64,000 bases of DNA from Pseudomonadota bacterium (GCA_041395565.1 JAWLAI010000008.1:1-64000), one strand, 5' to 3'; positions 16,460-25,405 are shown, numbered from the stretch's first letter. Notes: generated from the sequence alone by a model not told the origin. Numbers and translations are program-made.

Positions 16460-18244
16460 ATGGAAGAGGAGCGCCGGCTAGACGCCGTCATCGAACGCCA
16501 CGGCGGGCAGGCCACCGCATTGCTGCAGATCCTGATCGAGGCCCAGGAAATCGAGGGCTGGCTGCCGGCGCAAACCATCACCTACCTGGCCCGCCGGCTC
16601 GGGCTGCCGCGGGCCCGTGTCGAGGGCGTGGCCGGTTTCTACAGCTTCCTGCATCTCGAGCGTGCCGGCCGCTACCGGGTGCTGTTCTCCGACAACATCA
16701 CCGACCGCATGGCGGGCAACCGCGACCTGCTCGACCGCTTCTGCAACCAGCTCTGGCTCGAGCGCGGCAGGACGTCCGAGGACGGCCTGGTGACGGCGGA
16801 CACCACGTCCTGCACCGGCATGTGCGACCAGGGTCCCGCCCTGCTGGTGAACGGCTGGGCCATACCGCGCCTCTCCGTGGCACGCATCGACGAGATCGCC
16901 GAACTGGTCCGGTCACAAACCCCGCTCGACGGCTGGCCCGCCGAACTGTTCCAGGTACAGGACAACATCCGCCGCCGGGACATCCTGCTCGATGCCACCC
17001 TCGAACCGGGCGCGGCCATCCGCGCCGCGCTCGGCCGCGGCCCCCTCGCGACCCTGGAGGAAATCCAGCGCTCGAACCTGCGCGGCCGCGGCGGCGCGGG
17101 CTATCACACCGCACTGAAGTGGCAGTCCTGCCGCGACGCCAGCGGTGACCGGCACTACGTCGTCTGCAATGCGGATGAGGGCGAACCGGGCACCTTCAAG
17201 GACCGGGTCCTGTTGCAGCGCTGCGCGGATCTGGTGATCGAGGGCATGACCGTGTGCGCACTCGTCATCGGCGCAGCCAGCGGCTTCCTCTACCTGCGCG
17301 GTGAGTACCGCCACCTGCTCGCGCCTCTGCAGGCGGTGCTGGCGCGCCGGCGCGCGGCCGGCCTGCTGGGCAAGGCCATCTGCGGCCACGCCGGTTTTAA
17401 CTTCGACATCGACATCCACCTCGGCGCCGGCGCCTACGTCTGCGGCGAGGAATCCGCGCTCATCGAATCCCTGGAGGGCAAGCGCGGGATACCCCGCAAC
17501 CGCCCGCCCTACCCCGTCACCCGCGGCTATCTCATGCAACCGACCACGGTGAACAACGTCGAGACCTTCTGCGCAGCGGCATTGATCGCGCAACGCGGCG
17601 GCGATTGGTACGGCGGCATCGGCACGGCCCAGTCCACGGGCAGCAAGGTCCTGTCGGTATCCGGTGACTGCGCGCAACCCGGCATCTACGAGTACCCCTT
17701 TGGCGTCACGATACGCGAAGTACTGGAGGAATGCGGGGCGGATCGCACCCAGGCGGTACAGGTCAGCGGTCCCTCCGGCACCTGCATCGACAGCACCGGG
17801 TTCGGGCGCCGCATCGGCTTCGAGGACCTGCCGACCGCCGGGGCCTTCATGATCTTCGATGAGTCGCGCGACATGTTCGAGGTGGCCCGCAACTTCACCC
17901 ACTTCTTCGCGCACGAGAGCTGCGGTTTCTGTACCCCCTGCCGGGTCGGTACCACGCTGCTGTGCAATGTCACGGACAAGCTGCACGGCGGCAAGGGGTC
18001 CCGCCACGATCTGGACCAGATCTTCCGGCTCAGTCGGGTACTGCAGTCCGCCAGTCACTGCGGCCTCGGCCAAACGGCCTGCAATCCCCTGCTGGATACC
18101 ATCAAGCGTTTTCGCCCGGCCTACGAACGCCGGCTGGAGTCGCTCGAGTTCGCACCGGCCTTTGACCTGGACGGGGCGCTCGCACGGGCACGCGAGATGA
18201 CCGGCCGCGACGATGCAGGGGCCCACCTGAGGTTTGAGGAATGA
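16460..18244 (+). CDS. hoxF: NAD-reducing hydrogenase diaphorase subunit HoxF
   Basis: The NADH/FMN-binding subunit of the soluble group 3d [NiFe]-hydrogenase. The protein has 594 residues. The first 165 or so resemble the NuoE/HoxE thioredoxin-like domain. The rest is NuoF-like, with GRGGAGYHTALKW (NAD), NADEGEPGTFKDR (FMN), GAGAYVCGEESALIESLEG, and SCGFCTPC plus GQTAC for the [4Fe-4S] cluster near residue 488. In the NuoE-like part only one cysteine pair (CTGMC) is evident and the usual first pair is missing, so its [2Fe-2S] cluster may be altered. GGGAGA precedes the ATG, and the stop overlaps hoxU by 4 bp. Confidence 0.95.
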   Translation: MEEERRLDAVIERHGGQATALLQILIEAQEIEGWLPAQTITYLARRLGLPRARVEGVAGFYSFLHLERAGRYRVLFSDNITDRMAGNRDLLDRFCNQLWLERGRTSEDGLVTADTTSCTGMCDQGPALLVNGWAIPRLSVARIDEIAELVRSQTPLDGWPAELFQVQDNIRRRDILLDATLEPGAAIRAALGRGPLATLEEIQRSNLRGRGGAGYHTALKWQSCRDASGDRHYVVCNADEGEPGTFKDRVLLQRCADLVIEGMTVCALVIGAASGFLYLRGEYRHLLAPLQAVLARRRAAGLLGKAICGHAGFNFDIDIHLGAGAYVCGEESALIESLEGKRGIPRNRPPYPVTRGYLMQPTTVNNVETFCAAALIAQRGGDWYGGIGTAQSTGSKVLSVSGDCAQPGIYEYPFGVTIREVLEECGADRTQAVQVSGPSGTCIDSTGFGRRIGFEDLPTAGAFMIFDESRDMFEVARNFTHFFAHESCGFCTPCRVGTTLLCNVTDKLHGGKGSRHDLDQIFRLSRVLQSASHCGLGQTACNPLLDTIKRFRPAYERRLESLEFAPAFDLDGALARAREMTGRDDAGAHLRFEE

Positions 18245-18993
18245 GCGACGCAGGCAAACCCGCGACCTTCCTGCTGGACGGGCAAGAGGTGCCGTTCGAA
18301 CCCGGGCAGACGGTGATCCAGGCCGCGCTCTGCGCGGGCCGCTACATCCCGCACCTCTGCTACCACCCGGAGTTCAAGCCACATGGCAGCTGCAAGGTCT
18401 GCATGGTGGAGGTCGATGGCCGGATCATGGCTTCCTGTACCCTGCAGGCCAAGGCCGGCATGCAGGTGGTGAGCCGCACCGATAAACTCAACAGCGACCG
18501 CCAGACCCTGGTGCAGATGCTGTTCGTTGAGGGCAACCATTTCTGCCCCTCCTGTGAAGCGAGCGGAAACTGCCTGCTGCAGGCGGTGGCCTACGATCTC
18601 GATATCATGTCGTCCGGTCTCGACTACCTGTTCCCGAACCGTCAGGTGGATGCCTCGCACCCCGGGATCCTGCTGGATTTCAATCGCTGTATCCTGTGCG
18701 AACTCTGCGTACGCGCGTCCCGGGAGGTCGACGGCAAGAACGTATTCGCCCTCTCGGGCCGCGGCATCGGCAAACACCTCATCGTGAACGCGGAGTCAAA
18801 ACGCCTGGCCGATACCGATGTTGCCGTGACCGACAAGGCCGTGCACGTATGTCCCGTCGGGGTCATCCTACACAAAGGGATCGGTTTCCGCGTACCCATC
18901 GGCGAGCGGCGTTTCGACCAGCGGCCGATCAGCGCCCAGGCGCTGGAGGACGCACCCTGCATCGGGAAAGACCGGCACGAGGACTCGGCGTGA
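18241..18993 (+). CDS. hoxU: NAD-reducing hydrogenase diaphorase subunit HoxU
   Basis: A 250-residue electron-transfer subunit corresponding to the N-terminal part of NuoG. It has a plant-type [2Fe-2S] domain (HLCYHPEF, GSCKVCMVEV, ASCTLQ), a His/Cys [4Fe-4S] region (GNHFCPSCEASGNC near residues 98-111) and a further ferredoxin-like cluster (CILCELCVRA, then CPVG). It carries electrons between HoxF and the hydrogenase module HoxYH. It is coupled to both neighbours by 4-bp overlaps: ATGA with hoxF and GTGA with hoxY. Confidence 0.95.
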   Translation: MSDAGKPATFLLDGQEVPFEPGQTVIQAALCAGRYIPHLCYHPEFKPHGSCKVCMVEVDGRIMASCTLQAKAGMQVVSRTDKLNSDRQTLVQMLFVEGNHFCPSCEASGNCLLQAVAYDLDIMSSGLDYLFPNRQVDASHPGILLDFNRCILCELCVRASREVDGKNVFALSGRGIGKHLIVNAESKRLADTDVAVTDKAVHVCPVGVILHKGIGFRVPIGERRFDQRPISAQALEDAPCIGKDRHEDSA

Positions 18994-19541
18994 GCGTTAG
19001 CCCGCAAGCCAAGCTGCGCGTGGCGACTACCTCGCTGGCCGGCTGCTTCGGCTGCCACATGTCGTTGCTAGACATCGACGGGCGCTTGTTCGAACTGCTG
19101 GACCGCATCGAGTTCGACCGCTCGCCCTTTACCGACATCAAGCATTGCGGCCCCTGTGATATCGGCTTCATCGAAGGGGGAATATGCAACGCGGAGAACG
19201 TGCACGTGCTGCACGAGTTTCGCCGCAACTGCAAGATCCTGGTCGCGGTCGGCGCCTGTGCGGTGAACGGTGGCCTGCCGGCCCAGCGCAACCACCTCGA
19301 TCTCGGCGCCTGCCTGCAGGAGGTCTATGTGACCGAGGTCAGCCTCGCCAAGGGTTGCATCCCCAACGACCCCGAGCTGCCGCTGCCCCTCGACAAGGTG
19401 CACCCCCTGCACGAGGTGGTGAAGATCGACTATTCCCTGCCCGGCTGCCCGCCGAGTGCGGACGCGATCTGGAAGTTTCTCACCGACCTGCTGGACGGAC
19501 GCACCCCGCATCTAGGCCACGGCCTGATCCACTACGACTGA
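18990..19541 (+). CDS. hoxY: NAD-reducing hydrogenase small subunit HoxY
   Basis: A 183-residue small subunit carrying the proximal [4Fe-4S] cluster next to the NiFe site. Cluster cysteines are visible in LAGCFGCHMSLLD (residues about 17-22), VGACAVNGG and LPGCPPSAD. There is no Tat signal, as expected for a cytoplasmic soluble enzyme. The start is a GTG at 18990 that overlaps the hoxU stop as GTGA. A longer upstream reading runs inside hoxU and was rejected. hoxH follows after 21 bp. Confidence 0.94.
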   Translation: MSVSPQAKLRVATTSLAGCFGCHMSLLDIDGRLFELLDRIEFDRSPFTDIKHCGPCDIGFIEGGICNAENVHVLHEFRRNCKILVAVGACAVNGGLPAQRNHLDLGACLQEVYVTEVSLAKGCIPNDPELPLPLDKVHPLHEVVKIDYSLPGCPPSADAIWKFLTDLLDGRTPHLGHGLIHYD

Positions 19542-19562
19542 GCGCACGCGGGAGTACGCCCC

Positions 19563-21044
19563 ATGAGCACTGAACTGGAAACCGCCGACAATCCCGGCCG
19601 GATGAAACGGGTCGTCATCGAACCGCTGTCCCGCGTGGAGGGGCACGGCAAGGTATCCATCCTGCTCGACGAGGATGACCACGTGAAGCAGGTCCGGCTG
19701 CACATCGTCGAGTTCCGCGGCTTCGAGAAGTTCATCCAGGGCAGGCCCTACTGGGAGATTCCGGTCATGGTCCAGCGCCTGTGCGGCATCTGCCCGGTCA
19801 GCCATCACCTGGCAGCAGCGAAGGCACTGGACCAGGTGGTGGGCGCCGACCGGCTCACCCCGACAGCGGAAAAGGTCCGCCGGCTCATGCATTACGGGCA
19901 GATCCTGCAGTCCCATGCACTGCACTTCTTCCACCTGTCCTCGCCCGACCTGCTGTTCGGCTTCGACTCGGACATCGCGCGGCGCAACATCGTCGCCGTC
20001 GCGGCCGAGTACCCGGAGATCGCGCGGCAGGGCGTGCTGCTGCGTCGCTTTGGTCAGGAGGTGATACGGATAACCGCGGGCAAACGCGTGCACGGGACCG
20101 GCGCGATCCCGGGCGGCGTCAACCAGGCAGTGAAGCAGGCGGAACGCGATACGCTGCTCAAGGACGTCTACCAGATCATCGGCTGGTGCCGCGAGGCAGT
20201 GCAACTGGCGAAGCGCCTGCACCTGTCAAATGTCGCGCTCTACAACAGCTTCGGTGCGTTTCGTTCCAACTTGATGAGTCTGGTCGCCCCAGACGGTGCG
20301 ATGGATCTCTACCACGGCGTGCTGCGGGCGCGCGACAGCAACGGCAATATCATTCTCGACAAGGCCGATTACAGCCATTACTGGGACCACATCACCGAGG
20401 AGGTCAGGCCCTGGTCCTACATGAAGTTTCCCTACCTCCGGTCGCTCGGAGCAGACACGGGCTGGTACAAGGTGGGCCCTCTCGCCCGCGTCCAGAACTG
20501 CGACCACATACCGACGCCATTCGCCGAGGCGGAACGCCGTGAGTTCGTGGATTTCGGCGGCGGCCTGCCTGTGCATGCCACCCTGGCCTTCCACTGGGCC
20601 CGCATGATCGAACTGCTGTTCGCAGCGGAATCCATCAAGACGCTGTTGCACGATGAGGACATACTAGGAGATGACCTGGTGGTTACCGGTAAACGTCGCA
20701 GCCGCGGCGTGGGTGTCATCGAGGCACCACGTGGCACCCTGATCCATCATTACCGCGTGAACGAAGACGACCTGGCGGTCCGCGCCAACCTCATCGTGTC
20801 GACGACGCACAACAACCAGGCGATGAACGAGGCGATCCGCCATGTCGCAAAACGCTACCTGGACGGTCGCCGACTGACCGAGGGACTCCTCAATCACATC
20901 GAGGTAGCGATCCGCGCTTTCGATCCCTGCCTGTCCTGTGCCACCCACGCCCTGGGCAGGATGCCGTTCCACGTCGAACTGTTCGACGCGGAGGGTGAAC
21001 GCATCGATCAGCTGGTCAAATATTCCTACGAGCGGGGTTCCTGA
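19563..21044 (+). CDS. hoxH: NAD-reducing hydrogenase large subunit HoxH (group 3d [NiFe])
   Basis: A 493-residue catalytic subunit holding the NiFe(CN)2CO site. The L1 motif RLCGICPVSH supplies Cys74 and Cys77, and the L2 motif DPCLSCATH supplies Cys456 and Cys459. After the L2 His462 comes a 31-residue tail, the C-terminal extension that the maturation protease removes once Ni is inserted. The SRVEGHG segment near the N-terminus is also typical. The enzyme oxidises or evolves H2 with NAD(H). It lies in hoxFUYHW order, with no hyp maturation genes in the window. Confidence 0.96.
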   Translation: MSTELETADNPGRMKRVVIEPLSRVEGHGKVSILLDEDDHVKQVRLHIVEFRGFEKFIQGRPYWEIPVMVQRLCGICPVSHHLAAAKALDQVVGADRLTPTAEKVRRLMHYGQILQSHALHFFHLSSPDLLFGFDSDIARRNIVAVAAEYPEIARQGVLLRRFGQEVIRITAGKRVHGTGAIPGGVNQAVKQAERDTLLKDVYQIIGWCREAVQLAKRLHLSNVALYNSFGAFRSNLMSLVAPDGAMDLYHGVLRARDSNGNIILDKADYSHYWDHITEEVRPWSYMKFPYLRSLGADTGWYKVGPLARVQNCDHIPTPFAEAERREFVDFGGGLPVHATLAFHWARMIELLFAAESIKTLLHDEDILGDDLVVTGKRRSRGVGVIEAPRGTLIHHYRVNEDDLAVRANLIVSTTHNNQAMNEAIRHVAKRYLDGRRLTEGLLNHIEVAIRAFDPCLSCATHALGRMPFHVELFDAEGERIDQLVKYSYERGS

Positions 21045-21058
21045 CCCGGTAAGCGAGG

Positions 21059-21520
21059 ATGGAAGCGACGGCACCTGTCCTGATCATCGGCATCGGTAAC
21101 CCGAGCCGCGGCGACGACGCCATCGGCCCGCTCGCGATCGAGCGCCTGGCGACGCTCGATCTTGCTGACGTTGAATTGCTGACCGACTTCCAGTTGCAGG
21201 TCGAACATGCACTCGACCTGGTCGGGCGGCGCGAGGTGATCTTCATCGACGCCGCCGCCGCCGGCGTGGCGCCCTTCGACTTCCGCCCGGTCGTCCCGAC
21301 CGCGGATCCCGGGCCGCTGTCCCATGCCCTCAGCCCCGCAGCCGTCCTGGCCGCATTCCGCAGCGTATGCACGGCAGCGCCGCCGGCTGCGTTCGCGCTG
21401 GCCGTACGCGGCTATGACTTCACGCTGGGCGCGCCCCTGAGCACACGCGCCACCGCAAATCTCGCTGCGGCCCTGCCGCTGCTCGCGGCACGATTCGCCG
21501 CGCACAAGACACCAGCGTAG
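21059..21520 (+). CDS. hoxW: Hydrogenase maturation protease HoxW
   Basis: A 153-residue HycI/HybD-family endopeptidase that cleaves the HoxH C-terminal tail after nickel insertion. The N-terminal IIGIGNPSRGDDAIGP block with the nickel-sensing Asp near residue 19 is diagnostic, and IFIDAAA supplies the second conserved acidic residue. It begins 14 bp after hoxH and is probably the last gene of the hox operon. Confidence 0.92.
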   Translation: MEATAPVLIIGIGNPSRGDDAIGPLAIERLATLDLADVELLTDFQLQVEHALDLVGRREVIFIDAAAAGVAPFDFRPVVPTADPGPLSHALSPAAVLAAFRSVCTAAPPAAFALAVRGYDFTLGAPLSTRATANLAAALPLLAARFAAHKTPA

Positions 21521-21572
21521 CCGCGCGGCGTCTGATCACGCCGCCGCGCGGGTGCCGGTGCACCAGCACGAG

Positions 21573-21613
21573 GCGGGGCCGTGCAAAAAGCTGGATTTTG
21601 GTGCACGCCCCGC
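21573..21613 (+). terminator. Hairpin after hoxW, possible terminator
   Basis: Arms 21573-21585 and 21602-21613 pair over 12 bp (GCGGGG, one bulged C, CGTGCA against TGCACGCCCCGC) around a 16-nt A/T-rich loop. No run of T follows, so it is at best a weak or Rho-assisted terminator for the hox operon, or a transcript-stabilising stem. Confidence 0.35.
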
Positions 21614-21667
21614 ACCGTGCCATTCGCCACCTCGTTGATTTACCTGGCATTGGATCCGCGGAATCAC

Positions 21668-21683
21668 TGGCACGAATGTTGCT
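21668..21683 (+). promoter_or_regulatory. Consensus sigma-54 (RpoN) -24/-12 promoter upstream of pckA
   Basis: The bases TGGCACG-AATG-TTGCT match the sigma-54 consensus TGGCACG-N4-TTGCW at every fixed position. GG at 21669-21670 and GC at 21681-21682 are 10 bp apart as required, and a pyrimidine precedes the T. Transcription would start near 21694 and run through a leader of about 178 nt into pckA at 21872. No sigma-54 activator gene is seen in the window. Confidence 0.7.
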
Positions 21684-21871
21684 CGAACTTATACAACCGA
21701 GCCGCACTGTCCGCGCCGCCGGGAGAACCGCAGAATTGACCCGTCGCCCGCAAGGGGTGGTTCACCGCAGCGAACGGGTTGCGGCAATGTCGGCAACCGT
21801 CACGCACGGCGTGCAACGGACAGCAGCGGCGCTGAACCGGTGCCACCGTACTTCAACCGGAGTGTGCCTGC

Positions 21872-23491
21872 ATGCATGCCAACCTAGCCCAGACCCTGAT
21901 ACACAGCCCTACGACGACGCCCGGCAACGGCCTGCTGGGTGAAAGCCTGCGCCACGCCCGGCTGCACATGGACCTGCCGGTGCCGAAACTGGTAGAACTC
22001 GCCTTGCAGCGCGGCGAGGGCGTGCTGGCCGACAATGGCGCCCTGTGCGTGCACACCGGCGCGCGCACCGGCCGCTCACCCGCAGACCGTTACATCGTGG
22101 ACGACGCGCTCGTGGATGCCGAAGTCGAGTGGGGCAAGGTCAATCACCCCTTCGATCCGGCGGCCTTCGAGGCGCTCTGGGCCCGGGCCTGCAACTGGCT
22201 GCGCGGCCGCGAGCTGTTCACGGCACGGCTCGAGGCCGGCACCCATGCCCGTCACGCCCTGCCGCTGTTCGTGATCACGGAATACGCCTGGCACAACCTG
22301 TTTGCCCATCAGCTCTTCGTGCGTCCGGATCCGGCCACGCCCGCCCCGGCCGGACCCGAGTGGACGATCCTCAACCTGCCCTCGCTGACCACCGTCCCGG
22401 CCCGCGACGGCACCCACAGCGACGGCGCAGTGATCCTCGATTTTACCGGCCGCCGCATCCTGCTGCTCGGCATGCGCTATGCCGGCGAGATGAAGAAGGC
22501 GGTGTTCTCCGCACTGAACTACCTCGCCCCGGAGCACGACGTGCTGCCCATGCACTGCGCCGCCAATGTCGGCGAAGGCGGTAACGTAGGGCTGTTCTTC
22601 GGACTGTCCGGGACGGGCAAGACCACGCTTTCCGCGGATCCCACCCGCTTCCTGATCGGCGACGACGAACACGGCTGGGACGACGAGGGCATCTTCAACT
22701 TCGAGGGGGGCTGCTATGCCAAGTGCATCAATCTCAGCCTGGAACGCGAGCCGGTCATCTGGAACGCCATTCGTTTCGGCGCGGTGATGGAAAACGTGGT
22801 ACTCGCTGGCGACACCCATACACCCCAGTTCGACGACGCTGGCATCACCGAGAACACGCGGGTCGCCTATCCGCGCGAGTTCGTCGACATGCGCATGCCC
22901 GGCAACCAGGGCGGACAACCGAACGCGGTGATCTTTCTCACCTGCGACCTCTACGGCGTGCTGCCGCCCGTCGCCCTGCTGACGCGCGAACAGGCTGCCT
23001 ATCACTTTCTGAGCGGGTATACCGCCCTCGTCGGCAGTACCGAGGTCGGCCAGATGGAAGGCATCACGCCGACCTTCAGCGCCTGCTTCGGTGCGCCCTT
23101 CTTCCCGCGTCGCGCCAGCGTCTACGCCAAGCTGCTGATGGACAAGATCGCGCGCTACAACGTGCCCGTCTACCTGGTCAACACCGGTTGGACCGGCGGC
23201 CCCTACGGCGAGGGACGGCGCTTCAGCATCGCGGCCACCCGCTCCATCGTGCACGCCATACTGCGTGGCGACATCGAGGATGTCGAAACCACGGTCCTGC
23301 CCGGGTTCAACCTGCGCATCCCCCGCCAGGTACGCGGCATCGTCGATGACCGTATCCTCGACCCGCGCCGCACCTGGAGCGATCCGGCCGCCTACGCGCG
23401 CAACGCCAGCGAGCTGATCGGACGCTTCCGCGCCAATTTCGCGCGGTTCGACGTGCCGCCCGAGATCGCCGCGGCGGGGCCGCAGGCCTGA
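21872..23491 (+). CDS. pckA: Phosphoenolpyruvate carboxykinase (ATP)
   Basis: Interconverts oxaloacetate plus ATP and PEP plus CO2 plus ADP. The protein has 539 residues, standard for the ATP-dependent family. HTGARTGRSPADRY is at the substrate site, the P-loop GLSGTGKTTLS lies near residues 246-256, and the metal-binding IGDDEHGWDDEG segment and NTGWTGGPYGEG follow. A GGAG lies nine bases before the ATG. It could feed gluconeogenesis into the glycogen genes upstream, or run in reverse during fermentation. Its only clear promoter candidate is sigma-54 type. Confidence 0.96.
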   Translation: MHANLAQTLIHSPTTTPGNGLLGESLRHARLHMDLPVPKLVELALQRGEGVLADNGALCVHTGARTGRSPADRYIVDDALVDAEVEWGKVNHPFDPAAFEALWARACNWLRGRELFTARLEAGTHARHALPLFVITEYAWHNLFAHQLFVRPDPATPAPAGPEWTILNLPSLTTVPARDGTHSDGAVILDFTGRRILLLGMRYAGEMKKAVFSALNYLAPEHDVLPMHCAANVGEGGNVGLFFGLSGTGKTTLSADPTRFLIGDDEHGWDDEGIFNFEGGCYAKCINLSLEREPVIWNAIRFGAVMENVVLAGDTHTPQFDDAGITENTRVAYPREFVDMRMPGNQGGQPNAVIFLTCDLYGVLPPVALLTREQAAYHFLSGYTALVGSTEVGQMEGITPTFSACFGAPFFPRRASVYAKLLMDKIARYNVPVYLVNTGWTGGPYGEGRRFSIAATRSIVHAILRGDIEDVETTVLPGFNLRIPRQVRGIVDDRILDPRRTWSDPAAYARNASELIGRFRANFARFDVPPEIAAAGPQA

Positions 23492-23545
23492 GCGCAGCGG
23501 CGGCCGGCCCAACGCAACCGTCCCGTGTCCGCCGTGGAGCGTCAG

Positions 23546-25003
23546 GTGAAAGACCCGTTCCAGTTCCTCAAGCTGCCCCGCGCAACCCCCCCGGAGCTTT
23601 CCCCGGCAGCGCGGGTGCAGCGTTTTGCGGAAATCCACACGCCATTCCGGAACGAGGACGCCGCAAGCCAGGCGGACCGCTGCCTGGCCTGCGGCAATCC
23701 CTACTGCGAATGGAAATGCCCGGTTCACAACTACATCCCGGACTGGCTGCGGCTGGTGGCCCGCGGCCGCCTCCTCGAGGCGGTGGAACTCGCCCACCGC
23801 ACCAATTCACTGCCCGAGATCTGCGGACGCGTCTGTCCACAGGAGCGGCTGTGCGAGGGGGCCTGCACGCTCAACGACGGCTTCGGCGCTGTCACCATCG
23901 GCGCGGTGGAGCGCCATCTCACCGACACGGCACTGGCCGCGGGCTGGCGCCCGGACCTGTCCGGGGTCGCGGCCACCGGCTGGCGCGTGGCCGTCGTCGG
24001 TGCGGGTCCGGCCGGCCTCAGCTGCGCCGACGTCCTGGTGCGCAACGGCGTGGCAGCGACCGTCTACGACCGCCACCCTGAAATCGGGGGCCTGCTGAGT
24101 TTCGGCATCCCGGAATTCAAGCTGCAGGCCGATGTCATCCGCCGCCGCCGCGCGGTGCTGGAGGACATGGGCGTGACGTTCGTCCTGAACACCCGGGTCG
24201 GCAGCGATCTGCCCTTTTCCCTGCTGCTGGAAGAGTACGACGCCGTGTTCCTGGGCACCGGCGCCACGCGCGGCCTGCGCGGTGGTTTGCCCGGGGAGCA
24301 ACTCGCCGGCGTGGAACTCGCACTGCCCTACCTGGTAAGCAACACCCGCCATGTCCTCGGCCTGCCCCAGGATGCGGGTGGCTATCACGACGTGGCGGGA
24401 CAGCGGGTGGTCGTGCTGGGCGCCGGCGACACCGCCATGGACTGCAACCGGACCGCCATCCGCCAGGGCGCCCGCTCCGTCACCTGCGTCTACCGCAGCG
24501 ACGAGGCGAACCTGCCCGGCAGCCGGCGCGAGCTGCAGCACGCCAGGGAAGAAGGCGTCGAATTCCTCTGGAACCGGCAACCGGTCGCCCTCACGGGCAC
24601 GGATCGGGTAGCCGGCGTGCGCCTGGTCGCGACACGCCCCGGCGCGCCCGCTGCCCAGGGACATAGCAGCCTGGAGCACGTGCCCGGCTCGGAACTGGAA
24701 CTGCCCGCCGACCGGGTGATCATCGCCTTCGGTTTCCAGCCGGATCCCGCCGACTGGTTCGCCGCGGCCGGCATCGACACCGATGCCAGGGGACGCGTGA
24801 CCACCCGCGGCGAGGAGGATGCCTTTCCCTTTCAGACCGGCAATCCACGGGTTTTCGCCGGCGGTGACATGGTGCGCGGCTCCAGCCTCGTCGTGCATGC
24901 CGTGCACGAGGGCCGCACGGCGGCGCGGGGTATCATCGCCTGGCTCGAGTCGGAACGCGACAGCGGCAAAGCGCGCCGGCACGACGCGGCGCTCGCCTCC
25001 TGA
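23546..25003 (+). CDS. gltD: Glutamate synthase (NADPH) small subunit
   Basis: A 485-residue GltD that passes NADPH electrons to GltB. The N-terminal adrenodoxin-type cysteine motifs CLACGNPYCEWKCP and CGRVCPQERLCEGAC bind two [4Fe-4S] clusters. FAD binding is by VVGAGPAGLSCA near residue 155, and NADPH binding by VVLGAGDTAMDC near residue 290. The GTG at 23546 was chosen because GGAG sits six bases upstream and homologues start with MKDPFQFL. Earlier in-frame GTGs (23525, 23534) are less convincing. Its partner gltB is not adjacent but lies 4.8 kb away on the other strand. Confidence 0.93.
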   Translation: MKDPFQFLKLPRATPPELSPAARVQRFAEIHTPFRNEDAASQADRCLACGNPYCEWKCPVHNYIPDWLRLVARGRLLEAVELAHRTNSLPEICGRVCPQERLCEGACTLNDGFGAVTIGAVERHLTDTALAAGWRPDLSGVAATGWRVAVVGAGPAGLSCADVLVRNGVAATVYDRHPEIGGLLSFGIPEFKLQADVIRRRRAVLEDMGVTFVLNTRVGSDLPFSLLLEEYDAVFLGTGATRGLRGGLPGEQLAGVELALPYLVSNTRHVLGLPQDAGGYHDVAGQRVVVLGAGDTAMDCNRTAIRQGARSVTCVYRSDEANLPGSRRELQHAREEGVEFLWNRQPVALTGTDRVAGVRLVATRPGAPAAQGHSSLEHVPGSELELPADRVIIAFGFQPDPADWFAAAGIDTDARGRVTTRGEEDAFPFQTGNPRVFAGGDMVRGSSLVVHAVHEGRTAARGIIAWLESERDSGKARRHDAALAS

Positions 25004-25021
25004 CGGCGTCCGTCCTCGCGC

Positions 25022-25060
25022 CCCGCCCGGCAGCACCTGCAGGCGGCGCTGCCGGGCGGG
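25022..25060 (+). terminator. Hairpin after gltD, possible terminator
   Basis: A perfect 13-bp GC-rich stem (arms 25022-25034 and 25048-25060) with a 13-nt loop begins 19 bp after the gltD stop. There is no T-tract, so factor-independent termination is uncertain. The position still fits an end-of-transcript structure. Confidence 0.45.
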
Positions 25061-25136
25061 TGTCCAGCCTGACATTTCTGTCACTGGAGCGCCGGCTGGA
25101 CACCCTATCGAGAATCCCTGAATTGCCGGGCTGTTC

Positions 25137-25163
25137 TTGCAATATTCGCCCGTTGGTTATAAA
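25137..25163 (+). promoter_or_regulatory. Sigma-70-like promoter upstream of the hybrid kinase
   Basis: TTGCAA at 25137-25142 and TATAAA at 25158-25163 are separated by 15 bp, slightly short. The -10 hexamer matches five of six consensus bases and lies in the only AT-rich patch of the region. Confidence 0.4.
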
Positions 25164-25405
25164 TGTTTCAGCAGGGTTCTCCATAACAAGCGACACCAGC
25201 CAGCCCTGCACGCACTATTTCCCGGAGAACCTGCGACTGTGTCATCTCGCCTGGACGGCGTATAGCTTAGTAATGGTGTGCCATTCAGTGTTGCGTTCCA
25301 AAAACATACCAACCTGCCTAGCGCACGCGCCGGATGCTGCACCCGTATCCGCACAGCCAGCCTGTCCGCAGCGCAGCCGCGTGCGCATAAGCGTGGCATG
25401 AACGC

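Larger units (their letters stand above)
21521..21871. other. 351-bp intergenic region with hox hairpin and pckA promoter
   Basis: There is no gene here. The first part holds a terminator-like hairpin (21573-21613), the middle a consensus sigma-54 promoter (21668-21683), and the rest would be a leader of about 180 nt before pckA. The leader includes GGTTGC and GCAACC arms near 21775-21800 that could form a stem. Confidence 0.6.
25004..25405. other. 402-bp intergenic region before the sensor kinase
   Basis: There is no gene here. It contains a strong hairpin after gltD (25022-25060), a sigma-70-like promoter (25137-25163) and a less GC-rich leader of about 240 nt before the kinase. Nothing else was recognised. 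Confidence 0.6.

Noticed and set aside
14328..16481. A 717-codon alternative frame inside the GAF-phosphorylase gene
   Set aside because: It is an Arg/Pro/Ala-rich out-of-frame translation, while the overlapping frame encodes a complete phosphorylase.
25022..25060. Confident Rho-independent terminator after gltD
   Set aside because: The stem is strong but no T-tract follows, so it was kept only as a moderate-confidence hairpin.
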